Source: Acidimicrobiia bacterium (GTDB taxonomy: Bacteria; Actinomycetota; Acidimicrobiia; Acidimicrobiales; Poriferisodalaceae). Taken from it: 64,000 nt of DNA. Of the stretch, positions 1 to 8,452 are shown in pieces (within the stretch, counting starts at the first letter, position 1; every line of letters starts with the position of its first letter). Below the pieces are notes generated by a model, which made no database searches, was not told where the DNA came from, and saw nothing but the letters and a program-made list of their open reading frames with translations. The stretch lies in assembly GCA_022820925.1 (NCBI GenBank), contig JAJEEO010000014.1, positions 62,001 to 126,000 of the forward strand. Direction: 5' to 3'. The position numbers and the translations under genes were made by a program.

Positions 1-1070
1 AGCACCGGGTCTGCGATCCGCTCCGCGCCGTAGGTGGCCGGGTCCGCGGGGTCCGCTGCGAGCGCCGCTGCGATGTTCCACGGACCCGAGTACTGCGCGG
101 CCATCACTGAAGCCGTGCCGTCCCCGCTGTTGTGGACTGCCGCCTTCGTGGGTGCCGTCGCCTCGATGCGCTCGACCATGTCGGGGCGCAAGCCGTGAGC
201 GGCGCGCAGCTCGAGGGTGGCTTGGATCAGCGGGTGGATGTCGCTGCACGCCGCCCACGGCTTGACGGTGATCTCGTCGAGCATCCAGCGGCTCCCGAGT
301 TCGTCGGTCAGCAGCTCGACTCGGGGATCGTCGCTGAACACCCGGCAGAAGCCGTAGGTGCCGGCCAGCCCGTCGGCCGGTCCCTCGAAGCCGCCGGCGG
401 CCAGCCGGGCTGCCATCACGCCGCCCTCGGCGGCGCGACCCGCGTGGAGACGCTTGGTCTGGCCGCCCGACGATGCGAACTCCATCGTCCCCGATGCCAG
501 CGTGGCGGCGATCCCCAAGGCGTCACGCAGCTGCGGGGCGCTCAGCCCCAACAGCCGCCCCGCAGCAGCGGCAGCACCGAAGACGCCGCACATCGAGGTG
601 GGATGGAATCCCCGCAGGAGGTGGGCTGCGGGCCCGACGGCGATCCCAGCCCGGCCCATCGCTTCATAGCCCACCACCACGGCTTCCAGCGCATCGGCGC
701 CCGACGCGCCCAGTTCTTCGGCCAGCGCCAGCACCGCGGGCACCACGACCGCGCCTGGGTGCGAGATCGATTCCTCGTGCACGTCGTCCAGCTCGAACGC
801 GTGCGCGGCGGTGCCGTTGGCGAAGCCAGCCATGGCTGCCGTGGTGCGGTCGCCGCCGATGATCGACGAGCTGCGGGGGCCACCCGCCTGCTGGGCGTAG
901 GCGGCCGCCGTCTGAGCCCACGGCAGCGAGGCGCCGAAGACCATGCATCCGACCGTGTCCAGCACGCAGTCCTCGGCGCTGGCTGAGAGGCGGTCGGGCA
1001 CGCTGCCGGCGGCGCCTGCCAGGAACTCGGCCAGTGCTGCAGTGCGGTTCGACCCGACCCCGTCAGCCAT
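1..1070 (-). CDS. MmgE/PrpD family protein, C-terminus beyond window
   Basis: The frame opens at an ATG at 1070 and runs without a stop off the left edge, giving about 356 residues of a family that is usually 450-480 long. The translation has the all-alpha MmgE/PrpD look: CVLDTVGCMVFG near residue 35, GTAAHAFELDDVHEESISHPG near 85, and GFHPTSMCGVFGAAAAAGRL near 140. The family includes 2-methylcitrate dehydratase and cis-aconitate decarboxylase, but many members have unknown substrates, and no propionate genes lie nearby. The ATG overlaps the stop of the upstream Rieske gene by one base (TGATG), so the two are probably translationally coupled and co-transcribed. Substrate not determinable. 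Confidence 0.85.
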   Translation of the reverse strand, partial: MADGVGSNRTAALAEFLAGAAGSVPDRLSASAEDCVLDTVGCMVFGASLPWAQTAAAYAQQAGGPRSSSIIGGDRTTAAMAGFANGTAAHAFELDDVHEESISHPGAVVVPAVLALAEELGASGADALEAVVVGYEAMGRAGIAVGPAAHLLRGFHPTSMCGVFGAAAAAGRLLGLSAPQLRDALGIAATLASGTMEFASSGGQTKRLHAGRAAEGGVMAARLAAGGFEGPADGLAGTYGFCRVFSDDPRVELLTDELGSRWMLDEITVKPWAACSDIHPLIQATLELRAAHGLRPDMVERIEATAPTKAAVHNSGDGTASVMAAQYSGPWNIAAALAADPADPATYGAERIADPV

Positions 1071-2146
1071 CAGCCGGGACGGTCGCCCAGCGCCGCCGTC
1101 GCCAGCCGCCCAAGGTGCGCGACAGAATCCTCGCTGTGCACTGTGCCGACGCCTGAGGGCTCGCACACGAGCGGCCCGGGTCGGTAGCCACGGCTCGACA
1201 TGCCGCGCTGCACCGATTCCACCAAGCCGAAGTCCTCGGTGGCCGTCGTCCGCCAGTCCAGGTCGATCACCTCGCGCTGCACATCAGAGGGCTCGGAGGT
1301 GTCCAGCCAGAACTCCCGCACCAGCAGCGTCTGGTCCACGGCGAGCGGAATCCAGCGGAACGTGTTGACGACCTGGCCGGGATACACCTGGATCGCCGAA
1401 GCGGGCCAGACGAAGTACGCCACGTAGTCGGCGCCCTCACCGAGACGGGTGTAACCGGACTGGGCGGGCGGTGCGCCCTTGGCCGCGTGGCGTATCACGT
1501 CACCCGCGCAGCGGATGCGGTAGCTGGCCGGATCGACCACTCCGGTGGTGAATGAACGGTGCACGTTGGGGCAGTGGTAGCACTCGTTGTAGTTCTCCAC
1601 CGCGACCTTCCAGTTGGCCGCGACGAGGTGCGTGTTGCGCCAGCTCAGCACCCGATCGGGCGCCGCGGGCGCGTTCGCCAGCAGCTCGGATTCCACCCCC
1701 GGGGCCACCTGCCCCAAGGCGGGCGCGCTCTGGTCGAGGTTCACGAACACGAAGCCGCCGAGCTGCTCGATACGCACCGGCGGCAGGCAGATCTCACCGA
1801 CGTCCCGGCTGCGCGCACTGGCCAGCGTGCCGTCGAGGGCATACACCCACGCGTGGTACGGGCACGTCATGAGCCCCGGCACGGAGAACTCGTCGCCGCC
1901 GGGCCGCTGCGGGGGGAACAGCTCATGGCCGCGGTGCTGGCACACGTTGAAGAAGGCACCGAGCTGTCCCCGGTCGTTCACCACGAACACCGACTCGTCG
2001 CCGACCGTGGCCGTCAGCACCTGGCCATGTGCCGCGACTTGGGACGCGTGGCCGACCATCACCCAAGACTGGGCGAACACCGCGTCCAGCTCGGCGGAGA
2101 AGATCTCCGGATCGGTGTAGCAGCGAGCGGCAAGCGCCCGGCTCAC
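1070..2146 (-). CDS. Rieske oxygenase alpha subunit, glycine-betaine demethylase-like
   Basis: A 358-residue aromatic-ring-hydroxylating-type oxygenase. The Rieske [2Fe-2S] ligands are visible as C69-x-H71 and C95-x2-H98. The mononuclear iron site is ENYNECYHCPNVH at 184-196, with H191 and H196 as ligands. That stretch, and NWKVAVENYNECYHCPN, is typical of the branch acting on quaternary amines (betaine demethylase GbcA, stachydrine demethylase) rather than aromatics. The dimethylglycine-dehydrogenase-like gene nearby supports glycine betaine to dimethylglycine plus formaldehyde as the likely reaction (inference). The start is GTG, with GGGGGAT just upstream inside a 34-bp direct repeat. It is short for the family (about 400), and no reductase partner lies in the window. 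Confidence 0.82.
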   Translation of the reverse strand: MSRALAARCYTDPEIFSAELDAVFAQSWVMVGHASQVAAHGQVLTATVGDESVFVVNDRGQLGAFFNVCQHRGHELFPPQRPGGDEFSVPGLMTCPYHAWVYALDGTLASARSRDVGEICLPPVRIEQLGGFVFVNLDQSAPALGQVAPGVESELLANAPAAPDRVLSWRNTHLVAANWKVAVENYNECYHCPNVHRSFTTGVVDPASYRIRCAGDVIRHAAKGAPPAQSGYTRLGEGADYVAYFVWPASAIQVYPGQVVNTFRWIPLAVDQTLLVREFWLDTSEPSDVQREVIDLDWRTTATEDFGLVESVQRGMSSRGYRPGPLVCEPSGVGTVHSEDSVAHLGRLATAALGDRPG

Positions 2147-2220
2147 GGAAGATCCCCCAACGCGGCGACCAGTTGGGCCGCGCCCAACGGGACCAACTGG
2201 TGCGCCGCGAACTCAATCAC
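2143..2220 (-). CDS. 25-codon mini-ORF coupling aminotransferase and oxygenase
   Basis: Starts on the GTG that overlaps the aminotransferase stop (GTGA) and ends on the TGA that overlaps the GTG start of the Rieske gene (GTGA again). It encodes 25 residues ending QLVAALGDLP, identical to the last ten residues of the aminotransferase just upstream. It was probably created by a 74-bp-period tandem duplication that also copied the GGGGGAT ribosome-binding site. It may be translated only to relay ribosomes to the oxygenase. No sequence evidence for a function of the peptide itself. Confidence 0.35.
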   Translation of the reverse strand: MIEFAAHQLVPLGAAQLVAALGDLP

Positions 2221-2250
2221 GGAAGATCCCCCAACGCGGCGACCAGTTGG
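2143..2250. repeat. 34-bp exact direct repeat at an operon junction
   Basis: Positions 2143-2176 and 2217-2250 are identical over 34 bases (period 74). The right copy is the 3' end of the aminotransferase gene including its stop. The left copy supplies the ribosome-binding site and GTG of the oxygenase gene. The 40-base spacer also contains an inverted repeat: ACCAGTTGG at 2168-2176 pairs with CCAACTGGT at 2193-2201. Confidence 0.95.
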
Positions 2251-3413
2251 TCCATGCGCTGGCGCAAGCCGACGTCGGCTCGCAGGAACCGCTGGTCAAG
2301 GCCGCGGAACGACACAGCGCCGTCCTTGGTGATCACCCCCCGTTCCAGCAGCGATTGCCACACACCAGTGGAGTTCAGGTCCTGATCCAGCAGCTCGATC
2401 AGGAAGAAGTTCGACCGCGAGCCCTCGACACATCGGAACCGGTCCAGCTTGGCATCGAAGAGACCCTGCACATAGGAGCGCGCATCGCAGATGGTGTCCA
2501 CCGTCTTGGCGACAAACTCGTGATCGCCCAGCGCGGCCACGCCGCCCGCGATCTGCAGCTGGCCGACGTTCCACGTGGGCTTCGCGGCCAACAGCGCGTC
2601 GATGACGCCGGCGTGGGCTGCGCCGAACCCCAGACGCAGCCCCGCGAGGCCGTACACCTTCGAGAACGTCCGCAGGACGATCAGGTTCGGGTACTCCTCC
2701 ACCATTCCGATGCCGCCGTGGTCTCCCGAGTAGTGCACGTAGGCCTCGTCGAGCACCACGAGACAGTGCGAGGCTGCCTCGATCACCCGCCGAAGGTCGG
2801 GCTCGGCCATCCAGGTACCCGAGGGCGAGTGGGGGTTGGTGATGAACACGATCTTGTGCTCGGGGCGGATCGCCGCGACGTAGGCGTCGACGTCCACCGC
2901 CATCGTGCGGGGATCCGTCGCCTCGTAGCACAAGTCGGCCACGCGGCCCTCTGCCTCGGCGAAGAGGTGGTACATCGGGAAGCACGGCGCCGGCATCAAG
3001 ATCGGATCGCCCTGGCCGGCAAAGGCCCGGATGAGCACCGAGATGATCTCGGTCTCGCCGGCGCCGCAGACGTAGTTGCGCTGCTCGTAGCCGTAGGTCT
3101 CGGCCAGCCGCTCGCGCAGCGGCTCGGCGGTCCATGACGGATAGATCTGCATCCGGCTGATCGCATCGGCCACGGCAGCTTGCGCGGCCGGCGACGGCCC
3201 GTAGGGATTCTCGGCCGATCCGAGCTTCGCGATGTCGGCAGCACTCAGCCCGTAGCGACGTGCCACCTCGTCGACCCCCAGACCCGGCACGTAGTACTCC
3301 GGCTGCCGCAGGGCTGCGTGAACTGCGCTGGGCTTTGCGGACCCGTGCACCAGTGTCTGGTGGGCTGCCACTGAGCGGTATTCTGCCTCATTCTGCAGCC
3401 GCATCGTGACCAC
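2217..3413 (-). CDS. PLP-dependent aminotransferase, histidinol-phosphate type (class I/II)
   Basis: 398 residues of fold-type I aminotransferase. Visible landmarks are ENPYGPSP (69-76), the substrate/phosphate stretch GAGETEI (118-124), TNPHSPSG (192-199), LDEAY (221-225), the Schiff-base lysine in RTFSKVYGLAGLRLG (K252), and the arginine R260. HisC-like enzymes have many specificities. With no other his gene nearby and amine catabolism on both sides, a catabolic or specialised role is more likely than histidine synthesis (inference). The start is GTG 3413, or ATG 3404 three codons later. Only 11 bases separate it from the divergent flavoprotein gene, so its promoter must overlap that gene. 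Confidence 0.85.
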   Translation of the reverse strand: MVTMRLQNEAEYRSVAAHQTLVHGSAKPSAVHAALRQPEYYVPGLGVDEVARRYGLSAADIAKLGSAENPYGPSPAAQAAVADAISRMQIYPSWTAEPLRERLAETYGYEQRNYVCGAGETEIISVLIRAFAGQGDPILMPAPCFPMYHLFAEAEGRVADLCYEATDPRTMAVDVDAYVAAIRPEHKIVFITNPHSPSGTWMAEPDLRRVIEAASHCLVVLDEAYVHYSGDHGGIGMVEEYPNLIVLRTFSKVYGLAGLRLGFGAAHAGVIDALLAAKPTWNVGQLQIAGGVAALGDHEFVAKTVDTICDARSYVQGLFDAKLDRFRCVEGSRSNFFLIELLDQDLNSTGVWQSLLERGVITKDGAVSFRGLDQRFLRADVGLRQRMDQLVAALGDLP

Positions 3414-3424
3414 AGCGAGGGCGC

Positions 3425-5878
3425 ATGAGCCTGCCCGAATCGACGCGTGCTGCGATCATCGGCGGCGGCATCTGCGGCGCCAGCTTGCTGTACCACCTCG
3501 CCCATGAGGGCTGGTCGGACACGCTGCTCATCGAGAAGGGCGAGCTGACCTCGGGCTCCACCTGGCACGCTGCCGGCCAGGTCACCCATTCGGTGTCGGG
3601 TTACACGCTGGCGGCGATGCGCCGCTACGCCTGCGAGCTGTACGACGCCCTGCCTGCGGAGTCCGGCGTTGCGACGACGTGGCACCGCAGCGGCAGCTTC
3701 CGCATCGCTTACCACGACGAGGAGGTGGACTGGCTGCAAGCGCAGCTCGGGCTGGCGGACTACGTCGGCAACGAAATGCACTGGGTCGGACCCGAGTTCG
3801 TCGCCGAACTGCACCCCTTCTTCGACACCTCCGAAGTGCAGGGCGCAGTGTGGACGCCCGATGACGGCCACGTCGACCCCACCGGCGCCACCAATGCGCT
3901 GGTGGCGGTGGCCCGGAAGCTGGGTGCCGGCGTGAGTCGGCACAACCGTGTCGTCGACATCGGGCGACGAGCCGACGGCACCTTCGACGTCGTCACCGAG
4001 GCGGGCACGGTGCACGCCGAGCACATCGTGAACGCAGCCGGCTGCTACGCCCACCAAGTGGCGCAGATGGTGGGGCTGGCGGTGCCGATGGCCAACGCGC
4101 TGCACTCGTACTTCGTGACCACCCCGGTGGCCGAGTTCGCGGCGCTCGAACGCGAACTGCCGGTGGTGCGCGACGACTACGTCTCGGGCTACATCCGCCA
4201 GGAGCAGGACGCCGGGCTGATCGGCATCTACGAGCAGCGCAACGCCGAGTCGGCCTGGGCGGACGGGCCCGGCTGGGACCTCGAGAACCCGCTGTTCGAT
4301 GCCGACTACGACCGGGTCGGGCTGTGGCTGGAGCGCGCCTTCGAGCGGGTGCCGATCCTGGCCGACCATGGCATCCGCCGAGTCATCCGCGGCGCGATTG
4401 CGCATACACCCGACGGCGATCCGCTCATCGGCCCGTCGGGCATTCCGAACTTCTGGCAGTTTGCCGGTGTGCAGGTGGGCCTGGCTGACGGACCCGGATT
4501 GGGCCGCGAGCTGGCTCGCTGGATGGTGCACGGCGAGACCGACCTGAGCCTGCGCAGCTACGACGCTCGGCGTTTCGGCTACATCGAGCCGGACGACGTG
4601 GCCACCTACGGGCGCATCAAGGGCACCGAGGACTACGAGTTCCGCCACCAGACCCCGCTGCCCGGACTCGAGCGACCCGAGGCCCGGCCCTACCGTGCGT
4701 CGCCGGTGCTCGGTGCGCTGTCCGATGCGGGCGCGGTCTTCACCCAGGTGTACGGCTGGGAGCGGCCCAAGTGGTTCCCTGGCGCCGCTGGGCTGCCCCA
4801 GCGCGACGTGGTCTCGTTCCGCCATACCGACTGGTTCGAGGTGGCCGCGGCCGAGGCCGCGGCGGTGCGCGAGCGGGTCGGCATCATCGATTCGACGGCG
4901 TTCGCCAAGTTCGACCTGACCGGGCCGGACGCAGCGGCGGTCTTGGACCGGCTGACCACCAACCGGCTGCCGTCGAACGGCCGCATGTCGCTCACGTACA
5001 CCCTCACGCCGACGGGACGGATCGAAGGCGAGCTGACGGTGTCGCGGCTCGGGCCGGAGCACTTCTACCTGGTGTCGGCCGCGGTGTTCGAGCTGAAGGA
5101 GCGTGAGTTCTTCGAGACGCACTGGCCGGCCGGCGCCGACACACGGCTGGTCACCCGCTCGAGCGATTTCGGCGTGCTGACGCTGGCCGGGCCCCGGTCG
5201 CGGGACGTGCTGGGCGCGTGCACCGATGCCGATCTGGGCAACGATGCCTTTCGCTGGCTGTCGTGCCGTGAGATCACGGTGGCCGGGATCTCGGGAGTGC
5301 GGGCGCTTCGGGTGGGATTCACGGGCGAGCTGGGCTGGGAGCTGCATGTGCCGCTCGGCCGCATCGACGATCTGTATGGGGTGCTGAGAGATGCCGGCGA
5401 GCCGCACGGCATGGCGAATGTCGGGAATCACGCCACTGAGGGCCTGCGGATGGAGAAGCGCTACATGATCAGCCGCGACCTGACCCATGACGTCACCCCC
5501 GACGAGGCCGGCCTGGGACGCTTTGTCAAGCCCGACAAGGGAGACTTCGTCGGGCGCGACGCACTGCTGGCCCGCCGCGCCGATGCCGCCAGCGGGAAGC
5601 GGCCGTGGCGCTGGAAGCTGGCCTACCTGGCTGTCGACACAGACGCAGCCGAGGTCGGCGGCAGCGACGCCGTGTATCGCGACGGACGCCCGGTCGGGCT
5701 GGTGACAACGGGCGCGTACGGCTTCTGGGTGGGCCAGGGCTTGGCGTTTGCCTACCTGAACCCGGCCGACGCCGAACCAGGCACTCGCTTGACGGTGCGC
5801 GTCCTCGGCGACCACCGCCCGGCGCGAGTGCTGGAGGGTCCGGTATACGACCCCACCTCGGCAAGGCTGCGCCAATGA
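3425..5878 (+). CDS. Dimethylglycine/sarcosine dehydrogenase-like flavoprotein (DAO + GcvT)
   Basis: 817 residues in two parts. Residues 8-400 form a D-amino-acid-oxidase fold with the dinucleotide motif IIGGGICG at 11-18 and SGSTWHAAG at 43-51. H48 sits where this family attaches FAD covalently. Residues about 430-810 form a GcvT/aminomethyltransferase domain that binds tetrahydrofolate (SLTYTLTPTGRIEGELTVSR near 520; GFTGELGWELHVP near 630). The family oxidatively demethylates dimethylglycine or sarcosine and hands the methyl group to folate. Next to a betaine-demethylase-like oxygenase this gives a betaine to sarcosine/glycine route (inference). The ATG follows GAGGGC. Its stop overlaps the next start (ATGA). 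Confidence 0.87.
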   Translation: MSLPESTRAAIIGGGICGASLLYHLAHEGWSDTLLIEKGELTSGSTWHAAGQVTHSVSGYTLAAMRRYACELYDALPAESGVATTWHRSGSFRIAYHDEEVDWLQAQLGLADYVGNEMHWVGPEFVAELHPFFDTSEVQGAVWTPDDGHVDPTGATNALVAVARKLGAGVSRHNRVVDIGRRADGTFDVVTEAGTVHAEHIVNAAGCYAHQVAQMVGLAVPMANALHSYFVTTPVAEFAALERELPVVRDDYVSGYIRQEQDAGLIGIYEQRNAESAWADGPGWDLENPLFDADYDRVGLWLERAFERVPILADHGIRRVIRGAIAHTPDGDPLIGPSGIPNFWQFAGVQVGLADGPGLGRELARWMVHGETDLSLRSYDARRFGYIEPDDVATYGRIKGTEDYEFRHQTPLPGLERPEARPYRASPVLGALSDAGAVFTQVYGWERPKWFPGAAGLPQRDVVSFRHTDWFEVAAAEAAAVRERVGIIDSTAFAKFDLTGPDAAAVLDRLTTNRLPSNGRMSLTYTLTPTGRIEGELTVSRLGPEHFYLVSAAVFELKEREFFETHWPAGADTRLVTRSSDFGVLTLAGPRSRDVLGACTDADLGNDAFRWLSCREITVAGISGVRALRVGFTGELGWELHVPLGRIDDLYGVLRDAGEPHGMANVGNHATEGLRMEKRYMISRDLTHDVTPDEAGLGRFVKPDKGDFVGRDALLARRADAASGKRPWRWKLAYLAVDTDAAEVGGSDAVYRDGRPVGLVTTGAYGFWVGQGLAFAYLNPADAEPGTRLTVRVLGDHRPARVLEGPVYDPTSARLRQ

Positions 5879-6972
5879 ACTCCCGGCAGACCATGAGGGC
5901 GGCGCTGCTGGTGGGCCACGGCGGCCCGGAGATGATCCAGGTGCGCGACGACGTGCCGGTGCCGGCGCCGGGTCCCGATGAGGTGCTCATCGAGGTGGCG
6001 GCGTGCGGCATCAACAACACCGACATCAACACCCGGGTGGCCTGGTACAGCAAGTCGGTGACAGCGGCGACATCTGGTGAGGGATACGCCGACGCCGACG
6101 CTGCGGATTCCACCTGGGGCGGCCGCGGTGTGGAGTTTCCCCGCATCCAGGGTGCCGATGTGGTCGGGCGGGTGACCGCTGCGGGGGAGCGTGCCGATGC
6201 GGACCTCGTCGGCCGGCGGGTCATGGTGGAGCCGTGGCTGAAGGATCCGGCCGCTCCGGCTGACCGCAGCAGAGCGCGCTACCTCGGCAGTGAGGTCGAC
6301 GGCGGCTTCGCGGAATACGTCGCGGTGCCTGCCGTCAACGCCTATCCGGTCGACTCCGATCTGTCTGATGCCGAGCTGGCAACGTTCGCCTGCGCCTCCT
6401 CGACGGCTGAGCACATGCTCCAGCGCATCGGGCTCACCAGTGGCGAGAGCATTGCGGTTCGGGGTGCGAGCGGCGGCGTGGGCTCGGCACTGGTGCAGCT
6501 CGCCCGTCGACGGGGCGCACGGGTGGTAGGGATTTCCGGCGCTTCCAAGGCAACGCAGGTGCTCGAACTCGGGGCGGATGCGGCGGTGCCGCGGCAGGGC
6601 CCCGAGCACGATGTCGCTGCAGCGGTCGAAGCCAACGGCGACCCGTTCGACGCAGTCGCCGATGTGGTGGGCGGTGATGCCGTTGGGCTGTGGCTCGATG
6701 CGCTGGCAGGCCGCGGGCGCTATGTCACCTCGGGCGCCATCGCCGGACCCATCACGGAGATCGACCTGCGGACGGTCTACCTCAACGACCTGGAGCTGCA
6801 CGGCGCCACGATCTATGGGCCCGGCCTGTTCGCAGACCTCGTCGGCTACATCGAGCGGGGCGAGATCCGCCCGGTGCTCGGCGGCACGTTTCCTCTCGAG
6901 CGCATCCGCGAGGCGCAAGAGGCGTTCGTTCGCAAGGAGCACTTCGGCAACCTGGTGATCACCCTGTCGTGA
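5875..6972 (+). CDS. MDR-superfamily alcohol dehydrogenase/quinone oxidoreductase
   Basis: 365 residues. The start ATG overlaps the upstream stop by four bases (ATGA), which decides it over upstream in-frame starts. The N-terminal GroES-like domain keeps ACGINNTDI near residue 43, but the usual GHE zinc motif is replaced by GADVVG, so the catalytic zinc site looks incomplete. The Rossmann half has GASGGVGSALVQLA near 203. Such proteins are NAD(P)H-dependent reductases or formaldehyde/alcohol dehydrogenases. A role in handling the aldehyde released by demethylation is tempting but not shown by sequence. The stop codon's last base is also the last base of the tRNA gene on the other strand. Confidence 0.82.
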   Translation: MNSRQTMRAALLVGHGGPEMIQVRDDVPVPAPGPDEVLIEVAACGINNTDINTRVAWYSKSVTAATSGEGYADADAADSTWGGRGVEFPRIQGADVVGRVTAAGERADADLVGRRVMVEPWLKDPAAPADRSRARYLGSEVDGGFAEYVAVPAVNAYPVDSDLSDAELATFACASSTAEHMLQRIGLTSGESIAVRGASGGVGSALVQLARRRGARVVGISGASKATQVLELGADAAVPRQGPEHDVAAAVEANGDPFDAVADVVGGDAVGLWLDALAGRGRYVTSGAIAGPITEIDLRTVYLNDLELHGATIYGPGLFADLVGYIERGEIRPVLGGTFPLERIREAQEAFVRKEHFGNLVITLS

Positions 6973-7044
6973 GCCCGAGGTGGGAATCGAACCCACAACC
7001 CCCGCTTTACAAGAGCGGTGCTCTGGCCGTTGAGCTACTCGGGC
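6972..7044 (-). tRNA. tRNA-Thr (anticodon TGT)
   Basis: On the minus strand a full cloverleaf: acceptor GCCCGAG/CTCGGGC, D-arm GCTCAACGGCCAGAGC, anticodon loop CTTGTAA with TGT at 7011-7009, and T-arm GTGGGTTCGATTCCCAC. Discriminator U; CCA is not encoded. The 3' end shares one base with the stop codon of the convergent dehydrogenase gene. Its acceptor stem is the same as in the second threonine tRNA of this window. Confidence 0.97.
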
Positions 7045-7077
7045 GCCAGTCCCAGCGTATGGGCGGCACCCCAGATT

Positions 7078-7932
7078 TCAGGTCGCAGAGGCTGAAGCCC
7101 GGGTGCGGGCGATGTCGAACAGGGCCACGGCGGCAGCGGCTGCCACGTTGAGCGATTCGATGCGGCCCAGCACCGGGATCGACACCACCTGGTCGCACCG
7201 GCGCTCCACCAGCGCAGACAGTCCCCGGCCCTCGGCACCGAGCACCAGCACCAGCGGCTCGTCGCCGACCCGCAGCGACTCGAGCCCATCGGGGGCGTAG
7301 CCGTCGAGACCGACGGCCCACAGGCCGCCATCGCGCAGCTTCGCCAGCGCAGCGGGCAGGCCGCCGACGAGGGCGATCGGCAGGTACTCGATGGCACCCG
7401 CAGCGGCCTTCACCGCGGCCGGCGTGAGGTTCGCCGAACGGTGGCTGGTGAGCACGACCCCGGTCGCGCCGGCAACCTCGGCCGTGCGCAGGATGGCGCC
7501 AAGATTGCCGGGGTCGGTGACGCCGTCGGTTGCGACCACGAGCGGCAGCCTGTCGCCCGCAGGCTTCGCCAGTTCCTCCAGCGGCACCGGCTGGACAGCA
7601 GCGGCCTTGGCAATCACGCCCTGCGGCGCGGCAGTGAGCGCTGTCTCGTCCAGCTTGCGGCGGGTGACTTCGCGCACCGGCACGCGGCGATCGCCGGCGA
7701 GGTCGACGATCTCGGCCAGCGTGGCGGCCGAGTGCGCGTCCTCGGAGATCAGCACCTCGTGCACCTTGCGCCTGCCGGCCCGCAGCAGCTCTCGCACGGC
7801 CTGCCGCCCTTCGACGTGATCCCCACCAAGACCCTTCGGCCGTCCCTGCGACCGACCAGCCTGCACCTGATTGGCACCACCCCGCCCGCGGCGCGGCGGC
7901 GCGCTGCGTCGCTTGCCCCGTGCCGTGTTCAT
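7078..7932 (-). CDS. rlmB: 23S rRNA 2'-O-methyltransferase, TrmH/SpoU family
   Basis: 284 residues. A basic, poorly conserved N-terminal tail of about 38 residues is followed by a substrate-binding domain starting DHVEGRQAVRELL. The SPOUT domain follows with its three motifs: GVTDPGNLGAILRTAE (motif 1), LVLGAEGRGLS (motif 2) and IPVLGRIESLNVAAAAAVAL (motif 3). These form the trefoil knot that binds S-adenosylmethionine. RlmB methylates the ribose of G2251 (E. coli numbering). Other TrmH paralogues cannot be excluded. Its ATG overlaps the ispF stop (ATGA); an ispD-ispF-rlmB order is frequent in actinobacteria. Confidence 0.88.
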   Translation of the reverse strand: MNTARGKRRSAPPRRGRGGANQVQAGRSQGRPKGLGGDHVEGRQAVRELLRAGRRKVHEVLISEDAHSAATLAEIVDLAGDRRVPVREVTRRKLDETALTAAPQGVIAKAAAVQPVPLEELAKPAGDRLPLVVATDGVTDPGNLGAILRTAEVAGATGVVLTSHRSANLTPAAVKAAAGAIEYLPIALVGGLPAALAKLRDGGLWAVGLDGYAPDGLESLRVGDEPLVLVLGAEGRGLSALVERRCDQVVSIPVLGRIESLNVAAAAAVALFDIARTRASASAT

Positions 7933-8408
7933 TGCTTGCGCCCGTCAATCACCAATGCCACGGCGTGGGCCACGATCCCCTCGGAAGTGCCCAGCCCCTC
8001 GGTGCGCTTGCCGCAGACCGTGACCGGTCCGCCCGCTGCGCTGCTGAGCCGCTCTTGCATCTGATTGCGATGCGGGGCGATCATCGGCCGATCGCAGATA
8101 ACGGTGCAGTCGGCATTCGCCAACTGCCAGCCATCCTCAGCGAGCAGCGCCGAGACCTGCCGCAGCATCTCGATGCTGTCAGCACCCCGCCAGCGCTCAT
8201 CACTGTCCGGAAACTGCGTGCCGATATCGCCGAGCCCAGCAGCGCTCAACATCGCATCGATCACCGCATGAGCAACAACATCGGCATCGCTGTGCCCGAC
8301 CAGCGGCCGTTCATCCGGAAACCGGACCCCGCCCAGCACCAGCGTCCGATCGGCCCGTCTGTCAGCACCAGCAAACGGATGCGCGTCATACCCATGCCCC
8401 ACCCGCAT
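7929..8408 (-). CDS. ispF: 2-C-methyl-D-erythritol 2,4-cyclodiphosphate synthase
   Basis: 159 residues, the normal family length. It begins MRVGHGYDAHPF, carrying the zinc ligands Asp and His, followed by LVGHSDADVVAHAVIDAMLSA and GDIGTQFPDSD. The C-terminal half keeps NADCTVICDRPMIAPH and the T-x-E/GLGTSEGI substrate loop. It catalyses the cyclisation step of the non-mevalonate isoprenoid route. I prefer ATG 8408 because the family starts at this point and GAGCTGGG precedes it. A GTG at 8441 would add 11 residues. Coding-strand third positions are unusually T-rich, as in ispD. Confidence 0.93.
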   Translation of the reverse strand: MRVGHGYDAHPFAGADRRADRTLVLGGVRFPDERPLVGHSDADVVAHAVIDAMLSAAGLGDIGTQFPDSDERWRGADSIEMLRQVSALLAEDGWQLANADCTVICDRPMIAPHRNQMQERLSSAAGGPVTVCGKRTEGLGTSEGIVAHAVALVIDGRKQ

Positions 8409-8452
8409 CGCCGGCCCAGCTCTGCCGTCAGCAGCACTCACACCAGTTGACG

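Noticed and set aside
3245..5875. 876-codon open frame antisense to the dimethylglycine-dehydrogenase-like gene
   Set aside because: Arg/Gln/His-rich product typical of antisense frames in GC-rich genes; the other strand encodes a clear enzyme.
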